This document shows positions 12,201 through 27,097 of a DNA stretch of 64,000 nucleotides, piece after piece. Source of the stretch: Aulostomus chinensis (Eukaryota > Chordata > Actinopteri > Syngnathiformes > Aulostomidae); the NCBI GenBank assembly GCA_037954235.1, contig JBBMOA010000004.1, positions 11,985,601 to 12,049,600 of the forward strand, given 5' to 3'. Both the position numbers and the translations under genes were made by a program. Below the pieces are notes generated by a model, which worked only from the letters and a program-made list of their open reading frames with translations, had not been told where the DNA came from and searched no databases. Numbering within the stretch: the first letter of the stretch is position 1; every line of letters begins with the position of its first letter.

Positions 12201-15200
12201 CACACAGATGGAAGAAACTGGAAGACAAAAAGCATGACAGACTGAAATGTTTTCAGCTGTATGGCTGTAAAAGGAGAATTTTGTAAAATAAAATAGCCAT
12301 TTGGTGGCTAAGTAGTTTGTCTAACACATGCGCTAGCACGCCGGTTTGGTTCAGGCTAACACCAGTCTACATCTTAATTTTTTTAAGCTAATTAGCCTTC
12401 AGCTAATTGCAAGCAGGTCAAAGAAAACCCTAAAAGACGCCTGGGGTAATTTCCAGCAAATAAATTCCCACTCGAGTTCATAATTTCAGAGATTTTTTTT
12501 TGTTTTTTTCCCCCCTAATCTGTAAAAATTTCTCACTTCTGTTACATATCTTTGATACAAATGTTTGACAATCAAATTTGAAAAATCGTTACAAAAAAAA
12601 AAAAAAAAAGACAAATTAATGGATGACAGAACTCTCGTACTCCTCGGCGTCTGTATCTGCCACAAAAATCCTGCATCCGTGGGGTCCTGGAAAAAGAAAG
12701 ATCGCTGCAGCAGGCAGCGGCTTGGAGAGCGGCAGAGATCTGGAACCACGAGTTGACGTTCCGTCTTAGGAAACCAAACGTAGATGAGAACATTGAAAGG
12801 GCAAACAAAAAAATGAAGGCGAGAGGACGGAGGACGAGCTGCCCTTTAGTCAACAGTCAGCTACAACGACCTCTTCTGTTGTTGAAACACTGCTCCACTG
12901 TGTACAGTACAGGTACCCTCCACTACTGCGGACTGTGTGTGAATGAGCACAATGCAGCAAAATGGGATTATGCAAGACAGCACCTGTGGCTCCACATCGT
13001 TGCTATCCAGATGCTCCTTATCTTTTTGGCCAGCAGATGAGAGTTTGGCATTATTGAGTTTTGGGAGGCTCGTCGTAGCTCATATCCGGCCCATTTTACC
13101 GTCTCACCCCAGACGGATGTAATCTCTCCTATTTTATGGATGAATGGCAACGCCTCTGATGCAGGAGCGCTTCCTGACTTATGAGTACAGCACAGAGGCT
13201 GGTTCTTGCTATCCTGATGGTTTCTGAAGGGAGTCCTGGGTCTCGGCCATTGTTTTATGAGGCAGTGGTCCATACGTTGACGCCAGGAGGCTAGGACCGG
13301 GTTTTCTCCACGAGCAGTCCCAGCTGAAGCTCCAGCACCACATCATGTGACAAACACAGAATACAAAGTGTTTTGGTGCTCATCAAGCGGGGAGGCTTAG
13401 GCTGCTGGCAGAGCTGGGCCAAATGAACACTAGTACGAGCGGGTTAAATATAGCTCGGCTGTCATCTTAGCTTTCCTCACATCGTTTTGGATTTGCCATG
13501 ATGGGTGCACCCAGGGGTGACTGTCGGTTTAGTTTTACACACTCAACTCAGCGGTGAATCACACGCCACACAAACGCTGTGGAAATTACAAACCCACATA
13601 CTGGGACTGAGGCGGCTGCGCTGGCGAAATCATTTTTCACGCACTGGTCAATGTTAAGATTGGGGGCCATTTGTTTCTATAACATCAATAAAAATGACAA
13701 AAATAAACACGTGGTGTTTGCTCTTTCGCCCTCTGGGATGCTTTGTATAATCATGATCTGTAATCAAACTGTAGAGCTCCGTCTAGACTCAACCGAGAGC
13801 TGCGGCGTCTGCGTTTCGTGACATCACGTTGCAAGTTAATCATGTCTCATTTGTGCAATTAAACATCAAACTCCCCAAACTTATAATCAACCGGGGAAGT
13901 TTCCCGATGACGTCTATTCGAACTTTTTCCCAACGCCTCGTCTCACTCACACCTTCTATGTAATTTGCATTGATTAGATCAAATTTAAAAACTCACAGAC
14001 AACCAAAACAAATGCCGCGTCCTCATAGTCACTTTGAGGCGATTTGCTCCACTGAGGGCCTGTTCATCATCTTAATGAAGCTCTCACGTCAGTGGCCTTA
14101 CGGACGGAGAGGAAGTCAGCCACGGAAAAGAAAGCAAACAAACAAAAAACACAAACCAACCCCCCGGCTGAGAGGCGTGATGGCGAGCTGGAGCATCAGG
14201 TCGGGGCAGCGCAACTTCATTACCACTGACACAGAGCCCGCGTACTTCGATAACCTCCCCCACAGTGGGTCATTACCTGGTTACGTGCCGCCTCACAGCC
14301 CTCTGGGATGTTTTCAAAAGAGAATGGGACAAAACGCTTTGTGATTTTTTGTGGCCACCACCTCAACAAGCCCGCATCCTGAGTCGCTTCCAGACACTTA
14401 ACCTTTGTGTTGGGCAATTTGGAGCCTGACTCACTTTTTTCTGGTGCACATAGATGCTTGAAATCCTCCCAAGTGCAGTACTTCAAACAGAGAAAAACTC
14501 TTGCTTCCTACTCCGCACAAAACAATACAAGCATGAGAGGCTGAGAGTTGCGGGCTGGCGCCATCGCTCGTTCTCACTTTTTAATCTTAAATTTGACAAG
14601 TTTACACCCAAGATTGCCTGTTGCTGCGCCGCTAGCGGCTGAGATGACGATGGACAACACTTTCACAGCGTAACTGATTTCATCAGTGTCACTTCTACAG
14701 TCCTTGTGGCTCTGCCTCTGCTCTGGACCCTATGGGGGTCTTAGCTACTCCTGCTCTTCCCGCCTCTCTCTGGACCAGCAGGGAAGTCCAAGGACAGAGC
14801 CATGCTGCTGGATCAAACTGACTCCAATGAGAGTTAATTTTTCCTTTTGACTAAAATGGTGCTGACTGCAGGGGTGGTGCAGTGGTGCAGTGGTCAGCAC
14901 TGTGGCCTCACAGCAAGAAGGTTGTGGGTTCGAGCTGGAGCACGGGATCTTTCTGTGTGAGTCTCCATGTTCTCCCTGTTCCTGCGTGGGTTCTCTCTGG
15001 TACTCCAGCTTCCTCCACAGTCCAAAGACATCAAGAGGGGACCAGGTTAATCCAGACTCTAAATTGACCGTAGGTGTGGCTGGGAGAGGCGATAGTTGTC
15101 TGTCTCTATGTGTTGGCCCTGCCATGGACTGGTGACCCGTCCAGGGTGAACCTCGCCTCTCACCTGAAGGCTGTTGGGATAGGCTCCACCCCCACCACCC

Positions 15201-17847
15201 TTAACAGGGTAAGGAAATGGAAACTTTCAGGAAATGTTCCATGCCATTAACAGGAAATGATGGGAATATGTAGGAATTAACAGGGGAAAAAAAACACTTG
15301 GATGTTAATTTCCACCACATAGGACGACACTCAGTTAGACATGCTCTGATTTTGTTACTGGGCTGAACACGTTTGATGTTCGAGTTAACTAGCAAATACT
15401 CTATTCAGTTTGTGAGCTAGTTCCCTGTTCAATTTAGCATGAAGAGTATCCATCATCATTTGTCAACTTGAAAATATCTTAAATTTATATTCTGTAGGAC
15501 AGGTGACACGGTAAATAGTTTTAGTATAAATCAACCCCAAATATGCCACATGTTCCCATGGAAAGTTTCCAACTATGACTGCGTCCTGACAGAACTAAAG
15601 ACGCTGTGACCGCAGAGCCGGAGTTTCTTGTCTGTAATGAGCCGGGGATTATTTTGAGAAGACAGCTAAAGAACATGTTGTTCAGTGCATCACTGCACTT
15701 AAGCAGCGGCAATCTGGAGGTGCGAAAGTTAACTTTACTTTGAAATTCTCAAAGAGCGTGCGTTGGCAGGGTGGCAGCACAGAGGCAGGTTTGGGGGTAC
15801 ACTTCATGAGGAGCCATCCAAAAGAATTATTTGTGATTATACATTGGTTAATGGTAATACCCACATCTTTCTCTGTGAGCCATAATTAGGAATGGTAAAC
15901 AGGATAACAATAGAGGAGAAGGCTGATCCCAGGCCATCAATTACTTGTCCTCCTCCTTAAGCTCTGGCTGAGCCGCCCCGTGGATGGAAGCTAATTATTG
16001 TTATTACAAACCTGCCCATTATTTCATCCATCTGCTCCACTTTTAAATCCAGCAGAAAAACGCTGGCAACAAACAAAAAAATCTAGCTGTGATTTAGAGT
16101 ATATTCTGGTAGAAACGTGCCCTTTGCCACTACGCTATGCTGGTAATCCACCCTGGAGCTCACAGACCAGCTCTTTGCAGATGAAACGCGCTCCAATTAA
16201 ATGTGACACCAACTACCTTGTGTCAAACTGCCTGGTGCCCCCACTGTTTTCTCTGGACGTATGAAAGAAACCTGGCCCTCAAAAAGATTCACACCTTCCT
16301 CACGCTGGCAAGTCAATGTGCTTGACAACTGGGAATGTTGACAAAGGAAATGGGCACAGGTGAGAGCCGTTTGCCAGTGGCAGAAAACGGCAGCAGGGGA
16401 GGGTTGTTTTTTTTTTCCTCTCCCACCAAATGGCTGCCGGCTCCGGTCTGATAGATGAAAGGGAGCTTTTAATGTGCACCACGTAACCGTACTGCAGGAT
16501 GTTGGGGCTTATAGGGAGAGACTGGGCTGTCAGGCAGAAAGCAAGTGGACCCAGGTGTATGGTAATTGCGGCGAAAAGAGCCGAGGTGGGAGGGAAGCGC
16601 ACACCGGGGAATTTAAAATGGAACCGCTGACGAAAGTCCAAGGAGAGGCGGGAGGGTGGGAGCGAGGGCAGCTTTCTGAAGGATTCGGTACTTGTGTTGC
16701 TCACTGTGTGTACTTGAGATGGATGAGTGAGGTTGTGGATCTCAACATACAGGTCTACAGTTTAGGGATGAGTATATTTGGAATTGTAGTTTGTTTTTTT
16801 TGTTTTTTTTGCCATTTCCAAGTCCGGTTCAGTTTGGAGGCCCGGCGGGCGCCAACGTCCAGCTGTGTTTAGCTATTTAAGAAAGCAAGAAATGATTTCA
16901 GTGCTAACGTCACTGTTACAAAGTCAAGAAAAAAACATCTTCAGAAAGGTTGTTTTTTTTAAAAAAAAAAAAAAAGCAGCCTAAGATGAAGCTTTTCATG
17001 TGTTACATTTGGTTACCATGGCATCAGACTTTACTGTCAATCATAAATGTCATCTCTTGTTCTTAATCCCTTTTGTATGTTTTGTCGTCATCAGTGCAGG
17101 TCACGGCCACCAGCGATTGGCGGTGAACATTCTTCAGCGTCTGCGGGAAACTGCACCCTTGGGCCCATGTCATCGCTTCTCTTTGACAGTGGCTGGTGAA
17201 GCGCATGGGTAAAAACTTGGAGGCAAAGTGAGAGCTGTGGTGCATGTGAAATTCCAGACAAAGACCCTTTCAGAGAAGCACGTCGGTGCACTCAGACACA
17301 CCCACTCAATTCTCCTCACCTGACAAGCCTCCCACATCCATTTTCTTCAGATTTTTTGCCTCCAGGACGACCACGGTCAGCTTGCCGGCGGTGGGAACGT
17401 ATCGCAGCGAGAAGCAGATGTCGCCCAGCTTCTCTTGCTGTTGAAGAAACACAGCAGAGGTGAGAGCGGTTTTGACAGCGGCTCCTAAATCCAAATTTAC
17501 TGCTTCACCTCCTCACAGCAGATGCTCACCGAGAGGGCACACAAGCAAATGAAAATAGCTTGTAAATTCCCTTTCTGAAGCCCATTGGAAACTCTGCAGT
17601 CACCCAAATATGAAGCTCTAACTTTAGCTTTAACGTGCCAGTAAGAAATCAAGTTGTACCCAGCAAGTGTCAGTTGGCACGGCTATGATACGTGACGGAA
17701 ATAATAAATAATACAAAAGCAGAGTTGTCTGACTCACTGGGTCAAAGCTCTGTCACAGTAATTACAGTGTTCATCTTATGGTGGGGGGCTGACATGCTTT
17801 AGTTGCTAATAGTGCATATAATATACACATAAATGTACATATATATA

Positions 17848-17920
<73 letters not shown>

Positions 17921-20900
17921 TTTATGTCCATATATCTACAGAGTGTTTTGAATATGTGAACTGAAATATAGAATATAAAACTCACACTGAACTGCTGCAG
18001 CTGCTCGAGAACACAATGCAAAAATATACACGGCACACTATTGGAGGTTACACTGTAATTTAAAGAGTCTCGGACTCTTTGATTGATGTATTGCTAGGAG
18101 TCTGGAAGTACTAATTACAAGGAATAGAGCTTAACTTAAACAGCATTAAATATCTAGTTGCATAAGAATTAAAAGTAGCAGAGAGAACAGAAAAGAACCG
18201 AGGGATTGGAAGCAGACTGAACCACCTGTATTGGTGCGGGGGGGGGGGGGGGGGCTGAGTGTCTGGCGTTCTTTATTTTCGGGGCTCCTGGACTGAGTGT
18301 TTAAGAACCGCCATCAGAGGGAACACTTCTAACATGCAACTAACTGATGCAAGCGAGGTGTTTCTGATGGCTCTGACAGAGCAATGCTGACACTTCCCAC
18401 CCCAACCCATTTGTGGCACTAAGCTAACGAGCGTTCTCTGTGGTTCTTAAGAGAGGCAACCATCTTCTCCTCTGACTCCGGGGAGAACGTTTGCACGTTT
18501 CCCAGATTAAAAGGTCAAATAATTGACTGGCTCCTCCTCCCTCATTACAAATTCCAGGATACGTAAACATGAAAAGGTTTTTTTTCTCCTTCTTCACCAT
18601 CAAATGTGGTTCTCTAGCTTCAAGTTCCACATTGTGATGCTCGCAGTATTGGCTAGTGATGTCACACAGCGGGCTGCCTCGATCTCGGCTCTGGAGTTTG
18701 ACAGAACCTATACGGACGCGCGGCAGTGTCACATGCGATTCGTCATATCACGCCGCACCTCTGACTCAGAGCTTCAGAGTCGCATCAAATAGATTCTGCA
18801 ACAACAGCCTTGTGCGTGTTTAATCTTCGGCTGTGGATTTGCTCTTTTGTTTTGCTTTGAATGCTCTCTAATACCGGCTCCCACTCTCCTCTGCCACTCA
18901 TCACTTTGCTGCTGCGAGTACTTTTCCAGCAATCACTTGACTGGCTCACACGAATCACAACACACCGCCACATTATCATGCGCCGAGCAGAGGGGTGATT
19001 CACATTCTCGCCCTTCTCCGATCTCTTATCAACGCGAGGAAAAGCAGTCGCCCGCTTGGGTCCCACCTGCGCCGCTTCCGTGAACAGAGATTACACGTCA
19101 GCGGCGTGCTGAACCTGAACCTCGACCTTTGGTTCGTTTCAGGGGTCTTTCTACAAGTTCCAATCAAGGCAAATGTCCGTGTGTAGAAATCAGCGTGCTG
19201 GAAATGGCAGCAACGTGTCTTGTGATGTAAATGTGAATGTGAATGTCAGCCCCCCCCACTCTTGACTGGTTCCAGTAAAAACGAAGTAAAAACCCCGATG
19301 ACGCACGCAGGTTCTAATCAGCTCCAGTTCGTTGGGTTTGGAACGATCAAACGTAGATGAAACTACACACCGGCGAGATCGATGATGCGTCATCCCACCT
19401 GGAACCGCCGTGAACTTAAAGGTCCCCCCCCCCCCCAACTTTCAACTTCAAATTCAACCTTAAATGTTGTTTTAATTCTCTTTAACTCTGCGGTTTCGCT
19501 ACGAGATTTAACGAGTGCCGCGAGCGCCCACACGTTTGCCTCCTGCAAAAAAACAACAAAAAAGTAGGATTTTCTCTGGTTTTAATATCTTAAGCGGCTG
19601 AGAGCAGAGAGGATCTCTAGGGAGACACACACACAAACACTCCGGGAAAATAAACACCGTCCTCTATATGTGTTTTGGGGAGTTCCCTCGTGGTTTTAGC
19701 GTTTTGATAGCCGGCTATCAACTTCAACAACCACGTTCAAGTCTGACGGGGGACCTGATTTGCATGTTATTATTTCCCTGCTCGTTTCTTGTGGATACTT
19801 CCCTGTTTACTCAATAATAGAGGCATAAAATGGACGAACAATACTTGTAAAAACAAATGATTTTTGCAGTGTTAACACAGCGGCCCTGACCCGCAACTGA
19901 ATATGCATGAGAGCGGCCCATTATTCTGGCTGACTGCTCTCACAGAACCTGCTTCATTTGTTCTCCGTTTATTAATTCTGATACTTGTAAAATTGAGTGT
20001 GTAGTATTTTGTTCATGTGAGCCGTGTTCTGATATTCATGCTGAATGTTGACCCATAAGAGCAAAAAAACAAAAAACAAAAACCCAAACAACCCCACTTG
20101 ACGCCTTGCGTGGCGGCCGTCACCATCAGTGTGTGAGAGTGTGTGTGTGGGTGAATGAGATGACACTGTAAAGCACTTGGAGTGCTGCTAAGGTAGAAAA
20201 GCGCTCTATAAAATTGAGTCCATTTACCATTTACACGTCTCAAGTCTTCACAGGGAATTCCAGGTCAAACCCAGAACAGGAAGCATCCATCTCGTACCTG
20301 TGGGTTCTCCATCCTTATTCAGATTTCAGAGATCTGGTAGTTTATTACTGCAGCCGCTGAAGCAACGCACACGTAATGAAAGAGCTCTTGACAAATGGAT
20401 CATTTTGTCACCTTTCCTATTTGCGTTTTGCTGCCACTTTTTGATAAAAAAAAATTCAGTTAATAAATATTCCCATTTCAGTACTTTTCATCGCAGGGGA
20501 AAGTAATAAAACTCACAATCTGCTTTTCACTGAACCCTGCACAGACGCGCTTCTGGGCCAGATTGTCAGGTGCAACCAAACGCAGGTGTAGCGATGCCCT
20601 TCAACTTAAATCTGACATTGTTGTAATTAACCTTTAAATCAAACCAGTGCAATGCTAAAAACGAGGCTCCCCTGGAAACACGTGCTATATGCCATGACAT
20701 TTACCATGAAAATTGAATCTCCTGAACTGTTGCCTGGAAAGTCACACTTGTGTTAATTGAAGGGGAAGTGTGGACATCTGATTAAGTGACATTTCCAGGA
20801 GAGATGGATTACACCGGCCACTGCGGCGCGCTTCAGGTTCAAGAACACGGCGAACCAATCAGAATGCAAGTGCAGCGAGCGCGTGCAATGCCACCGAGAC

Positions 20901-22621
20901 GTGTCACGAAATGATTTCCTCCTCCACTTCCCCTTTTGTGAGGAGTGAGTGGCATTGACATGCGTGCCTGCCGCCCACGCTGGGTTTCTAGGCCTCACCT
21001 CCTCCTTCTCTGCGCTCTGCAGGTCCCGCCACTCTTCTGTTATGTGGCTGAAGTCCACCTTGTTCATGGGCACCTTGATGTCACCGATGGCGTCATGTTT
21101 GGAGAAGCGGTCAAAATCGTACACGGTCATCACCAGTGTCTTCCCACCAAGCTCTACGTAGGGGACCTGGGGAAGAAGACAGTTGAATCGAGTCAAAAAT
21201 AGTTAAAAAGACAAATGATGAGGACGGTTTGACAGTCAGAACAGCAGAGATATTCCATCCTACACTCTCTTTGATTTCAAAGTGAATGCTGGTGTCATTT
21301 TTCTTTTCAAAAACTAAACATGAATGCATCCAAGAAGAAGAAGTAAGGACTGACAGAAGTGGAACTGACGAGGCAGCAGCGCCCGAATGTACACAAGAGA
21401 ACGTCACAATTTTTTCACTTAGGGGCAGAAAGTATGGTTTTGCAAACATGTTTTTTAATTTATTTCTTCATACAGGCCTCAGACTTTGGCTGAATGATAG
21501 TTAGCTTAGCACAATCAATGGTATCGCATGGGAAGTATTAGCATTCCTTGGTCAAGACAGCTTTGTTCGAAAGGATGAGGAGGATTACTTCAGGACTAAA
21601 CAGGATTCTGAAATAGATCTTTTTTGAACAAGAACACACAGAAGAGAATCTCCAGCTAAGCAGGCAAGACGGAAGTATGCTAACAGTTACCAACCACTGC
21701 CAGTCTTTGTGCTAAGCTAACTAGCCAGTCTCAGCTCCCTGATGCAGCACATTCTAGAGGAGGGTATCATCTTATTGTCTGGCTCTGGGGAGGATGGTGA
21801 AAAAGTTCCATGAACTTTTCTTTTGACAAGGTTTAACATTATGTCGTTAATGTTGACTTATTTCGGAGATTCAAAGGGAGAGCAACTATCCTGGAGTTCA
21901 AAAGCGTGTGAGGAATTTGCTATTTGGTAGCAATTGTGAAAGTTTTCAAAATAAAAGACTCAGTTGAGGCAATCTTACTATCATATTTAGTGGCAAAAAA
22001 ACAGCCTGTGAATGGCACTAGAATGACATCATGAAAAAGCCATCAAGACAAAGGTTTTTCATCCGGTTTTGTCCATTAGCTTTTTTTTTTTTAAGGCGTT
22101 TATTCAACTTCTGGGCAGTGTTTCGTGATCAGCGCTTCATTATATCAAGAGGAGTTTTGATAAAACCCATTTCACTCTCATACAGTCAGTTACTGGAAGT
22201 GGTGGCATGTTTCTCTAACAGCTCCTGGACGGTCACATCACACCCACACCTCAGTTTTATTAAAGTTATTAGAGTTATAAAACACAAAAAAAAAAAAAAC
22301 GTGTTACAAAACAAACACAAACAAAAGCGAGAGGGAGATGGGACTCTCAGATTTGTCCTGGTCGTGATCTCACAATAATTCTCAACTCCGCTCATCATCA
22401 GCCTGTCGGTTTTTCTCCATGATGCATCACATATTTGGAATTGTTACAAAAAGCACACAAATCAACCTGGTTTGGGGGTCAGCGGACACAAACACCTGCA
22501 GGCTGAACACCACCACTCTCCTCACTGCTGAGCGACACCCATCACGGCCGAGACCGGGCCAGAGTGCAGCCGTGCATCTGCTTGTGTTAATCCCAATCAC
22601 ATCCAGGCTGACTGGAGTGTA

Positions 22622-22660
<39 letters not shown>

Positions 22661-25600
22661 TATTCTGTCAGAAGCTTGTTAATGTGCCAGCTGGTTGCTG
22701 TCTCCACACCTTCCCAGCATTCACGTCTGCATGCAAATCAGACTGTCAGAGGAACCAAAAGATCTCCGCCATTCGAGGGGATGCAAATGAAACGGAACAA
22801 CTCCCAAAGCCGGGCGTACCTTGAAGGTGAACTGCTCGTTGAAGACGGGGTTGAGGGTCTTCCTGTGGACCTTGGTTTCAAACTTCTTCTTCTTATCAGG
22901 CAGCAGGTAGACCTTCACGTACGGGTCAGAGGTGCCGCCCATGTCCATAGCAGGCAGCTCTGCCGCCTGAATGATCCCCACGATGAGCTGTGAAGACAGG
23001 AAGGACTTATCTGAGGGTTCACTCATTTACATGGTCGTAATCTGCACCTTAATCCCCTCAGCGGCTCAGTTTATTCACTCCAGTTAATATGATGTGTATG
23101 TTAAGTACGGACAACTCTGCCGGTAATCTGCACTACATTGTGTGCAGTTGCGTCCTCATTCTTTTATATATCTTCTTTATTGGACCACTACACTTAATGT
23201 GCATCTGTTTTTAATGCCTCCATAAAACCCGCAGCTGTGAGAAACTATTTCAGTTTCAGTTAAAAAAAAAAAAATGAAGCAGATTTTGACTTTCGAACTT
23301 AAATTTTCACTGCCATGATGCCGACTCTCCTGCTAGCTATTTGGCTAACCTGGGACAGTGGATGACAACCATTGTTCCTGCTAAATGAAGTAATACACAG
23401 GTGGCAATACTCCAAAATAAACCCCATCAGGTGGGTAGTCTCAATAAGACACGGACATATAAGCAGCTTTCTCTCGCCACCTTAACCTGATAAAGGTCAT
23501 GTTATCAAGTCCTTTGGGAGTTTTTGCAGACGCTCACAGTCCAGCACGGCCCAGCCCCACGACAATCAGACTGTTAGCTCAGGGATTTGCATTACGAGCA
23601 AGAAAACGCGCGAAATATAATGTGAGCCTGAGGTCAAATTCCAGATAAAGACATCGATGGCATGAATGGAGCATTCTATAAGAAGCTCATACAAACGCCT
23701 TCATTAGGATATTTTCCCGTAATTAGAATAAGGTCAATATTTGAATTATTGCCGTCACTGTCATTCCAGAGGCTCCGTGTGTTGCAGCACTGCCTTGCTC
23801 TTCATCAGCACCAACAACTTCAGCACCATCGGCTCCGAGGCCGTCCTCTGACAACGCAGCAATCACTTCTTCATCATCTTCTTAAGGATGATTCATTGTC
23901 ATTTTTTTTAGCCAGTATGAGACGCCCAAGTCAGCCCATTCTGCCCGTGAGTTCTCAGAGGTCATGATGTGTCTGGCTCCGAGCGAGAGGACTGTTTCGC
24001 TTCACATAAGGCTGATAATTGATAACCACAATGGGGGGCTGGGAGGCTGATTGACCTGCCAGTCACAGCCTCGACTCGATGGCCTCTCACGAGGCTCAGC
24101 TAGTCAGTCAATCAACTTCCTATCAGGCTGCCATCAAACCACAATCTGGAGGCTGACCAGGGCACTCAGCCGTGGAGCTCTACAGCTGTCAGGAGCTGCA
24201 GTGCAACCGACTACACAGTGGAAGAAAAAAAAAAAAAAAAGTAGGAAACCATGAAGCAAACAGCCGTCAATATGAAGGAGAATCAGATTTTACAGGTCAA
24301 CCGGTGATTCTTGCAGACCAGAGAAGAATCATTCTATTGATTTAATTATCAGTCTTAGTTTAGTTTTCCAACAGGCACTTAAAAGCTTATTAGTGCTGAT
24401 TTTAGTTAACATTACCTGTCTGGGTACATCCTTTAAATCCAGACCCCTCCCTCAAAAGGAAACGTGCAACAATAACAAACTGTTTTTTGTTGTTGTTGTT
24501 TTTTTTTTTACAAAGGCGAAGCACCAAAAAAAAACTAAATTAGATGAAGTTCAACATAAGTGAAGTTCATATGGAGTTCACAACAGCCGAGTCAACACAG
24601 GGTAGGTGGTCAAAGATGGCGTTGCATCAGAGGATTTCAGTCTTTTTTGCAACTGCAAGCGTCACATTTCCAGGCGTATTTTTTCATTTCACTTCTGTGT
24701 TTTCAACTAAAACCCAAATTTCGATGCATTATACATCGATTTCTTACAACTGAGGAGGATCAAGGAAAGACTTACGGTAGGTAGATTATTCTGACCAGGA
24801 CAATAGAGGAACTTGAACCAGGAGGAAATGAGACGCCACGAGGCCGACCAGTCTCAGCTCTTTGGGTCAGTGAGCCCACAATGTACACTTACAGTTCTAG
24901 AGAGGTCCACGTCAAGCGTGCCATGCTCATCTCTGTTAGACCCATAGCATCTCCTTTAGTCCCCTAGCATCTCCCAGAGACCTGCAGCATCTCCCAGAGA
25001 CCTGCAGCATCTCCCAGAGACCTGCAGCATCACCCAGAGACCTGTAGCATCTCTGTTAGACCTGTAGTATATCCCAGATACCTGTAGCATCACCCAGAGA
25101 CCCGTAGCATCTCTGTTGGACCTGTAGCATCTCCCACAGACCTATAGCATCTCTGTTAGACCCGTAGCATCACCCAGTGACCTGCATCATCTCCCAGAGA
25201 CCTGGAGCATCTCCCAGAGACCTGTAGCATCTCCCAGAGACCTGTAGCATCTCCCAGAGACCCGTAGCATCTCTGTTAGACCTGTAGCATCTCTGTTAGA
25301 CCTGTAGCATCTCTGTTAGACCTGGAGGATCTCTGTTAGACCTACAGCATCTCCCACAGACCTGCAACATCTCCCACAGACCTGCGGCATCAGTACCACT
25401 GAAGCCCCCTCTGGCATTGTGTGTTGGCTCAAAAGCTTCCATCAATTACATCGGTGTTTTCTTTTATTTTGTCACCTGTCTGTAGATCCGTATCTCAGAG
25501 GGCAAACAGAAGACGTGCAATTATTCAAGCTGTCATTTACTGCCACCTAATTGCAATGATAGGACCATGTTTTGCACTCTGAAGCAGCGCATGGATTCTG

Positions 25601-27066
25601 AGTGTAGCAATTCATTCTTGCACGCTGTCCATCTAATTTCCACCCATCCATCAACAGCATGACGCCAACATGTCACATCAGCTTTACTGGGAGCGACGCT
25701 GACGCCCGGGAAAGAGTAAGAGAAGGAAACTGGTTGGAGATGCTGACACATATTTGGCGCCTCAGCCTGATGTGGTATGACTCTAAAATCAGATGCTCAC
25801 AGAAAAGTACAGAAGGGTTTTCCCAAAACTAATGCAGGACACACCTGAACCAAGAAAACACTCCTGGAAGTCGAGAAATGCATAACCATGATGCTGGTAG
25901 TTCCATTTAAACATTATACATATTCTATTTTTATGGCAGTGGTATCAAATCCCTGGAGAAGACCTAACCAATAATTAAGCGAGCCTCCTAACAAGAACTG
26001 CCTGAGTGTTCCTCTAGAGCTGCATTGTTGTCCAAAATCAGTCAAGACACAACAGTGAGTCACACTGTCTGTCGTTGGTTTTGATTCAGTCCAACATCCT
26101 CACTTCCAGTGGCAGACTTACAAAAAATTTCCAGAAACGTTTGCAAAAGAACTCGTCAAGCATGGCACTGGTTTAGAAGATTACTGACCCCTTTTCTTTT
26201 TTTGGGGGAGTTGAAATGATATATGATTACCAAGAGTAACTGTATATTTCTGACAAGTGAGTCCAGCGCCAGTTCCACGAATCACTTTGAGTAATAGTGC
26301 AGGCGAGTCTATGCACTGATCTGACACCACATCATTTATTAGCCCTGAAATGTGACCTTCCCTGTTACCTTGGTTACCCAAGACCCAATATGTCAAGGTT
26401 TCACTTACATGCATATACAAATATAAATATATAAAAATAATGTCCCTCTCATCCTAGTGGAGTGTAGGGTGGTGGTTCTGTGTCATCCTCTAGCTCAGGT
26501 TCTCTACCAGAGGCCTGGGAGAACCTTGAGGGTTCAGTATCAGTATCTGAGCTGTTCCTAGGACTGCGCTCTTCTGGACTCAGATTTCAGCCGTTGTTCC
26601 ACTCTCCCAGTTTGGGGGTCGCCGCCCGAGTGCTCCCACTACTACGGGGACCACGTCAGCCTTGACCTTCCACATCCGTTGTAGCGGTTCTTTTAACCCC
26701 TTGTACTTCTCAACCTTCTTGTGTTCCTTCTTCCAGATGTTGGCGTCAGCTGGTACCGTCACATCTACCACCGCTGCCTTCTTCAGATGTTTGTCCACCA
26801 CTACAATGACCGGTTGGTTCGCCAGTAGCTGTTTGTCAGGCTGGAAGCTGAAGCCCCACAGCACCTCAGCCCTGTTGTTCTCAGCCACTTTAGGTGGTAC
26901 GTCCCATTGGGATTTGGGTACTTCTAGTACTTCTAGTCCACACTGGGTACAGATGTTTCTCTACACTGTCCCCGCCACTTGGTTGTGCCTCTCCATATAC
27001 GCCTTTGCAGCTAGCATCTTACACCATGCTACATTCTATATATATATACTGTATATATATATACAT

Positions 27067-27097
<31 letters not shown>

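Larger units (their letters stand above)
10067..17319 (-). other. syt1 intron 6
   Basis: 7,253 bp phase-1 intron that interrupts the codon for calcium ligand D309. It contains a degenerate short-period tandem tract at about 10605-10705, a 39-bp minisatellite at 10952-11263, a CA repeat at 12164-12206, a SINE at 14871-15220, and poly-A/T runs. No additional exon was recognised. Confidence 0.9.
17438..20998 (-). other. syt1 intron 5
   Basis: 3,561 bp phase-0 intron. Contains a TA/CA microsatellite at 17851-17920, a G17 run at 18238-18254, an 18-bp perfect palindrome TTGATAGCCGGCTATCAA at 19704-19721, and a SINE tail at 20097-20234. No other exon was seen. Confidence 0.9.

Noticed and set aside
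14871..15220. Possible functional tRNA gene
   Set aside because: The A- and B-box-like motifs belong to a SINE head; no cloverleaf could be drawn and the SINE body follows directly.
17425..17445. Alternative NAGNAG acceptor at exon 6
   Set aside because: The AG downstream of the used CAG is 4 bases away and would shift the frame; the used site restores the exact Syt1 sequence.
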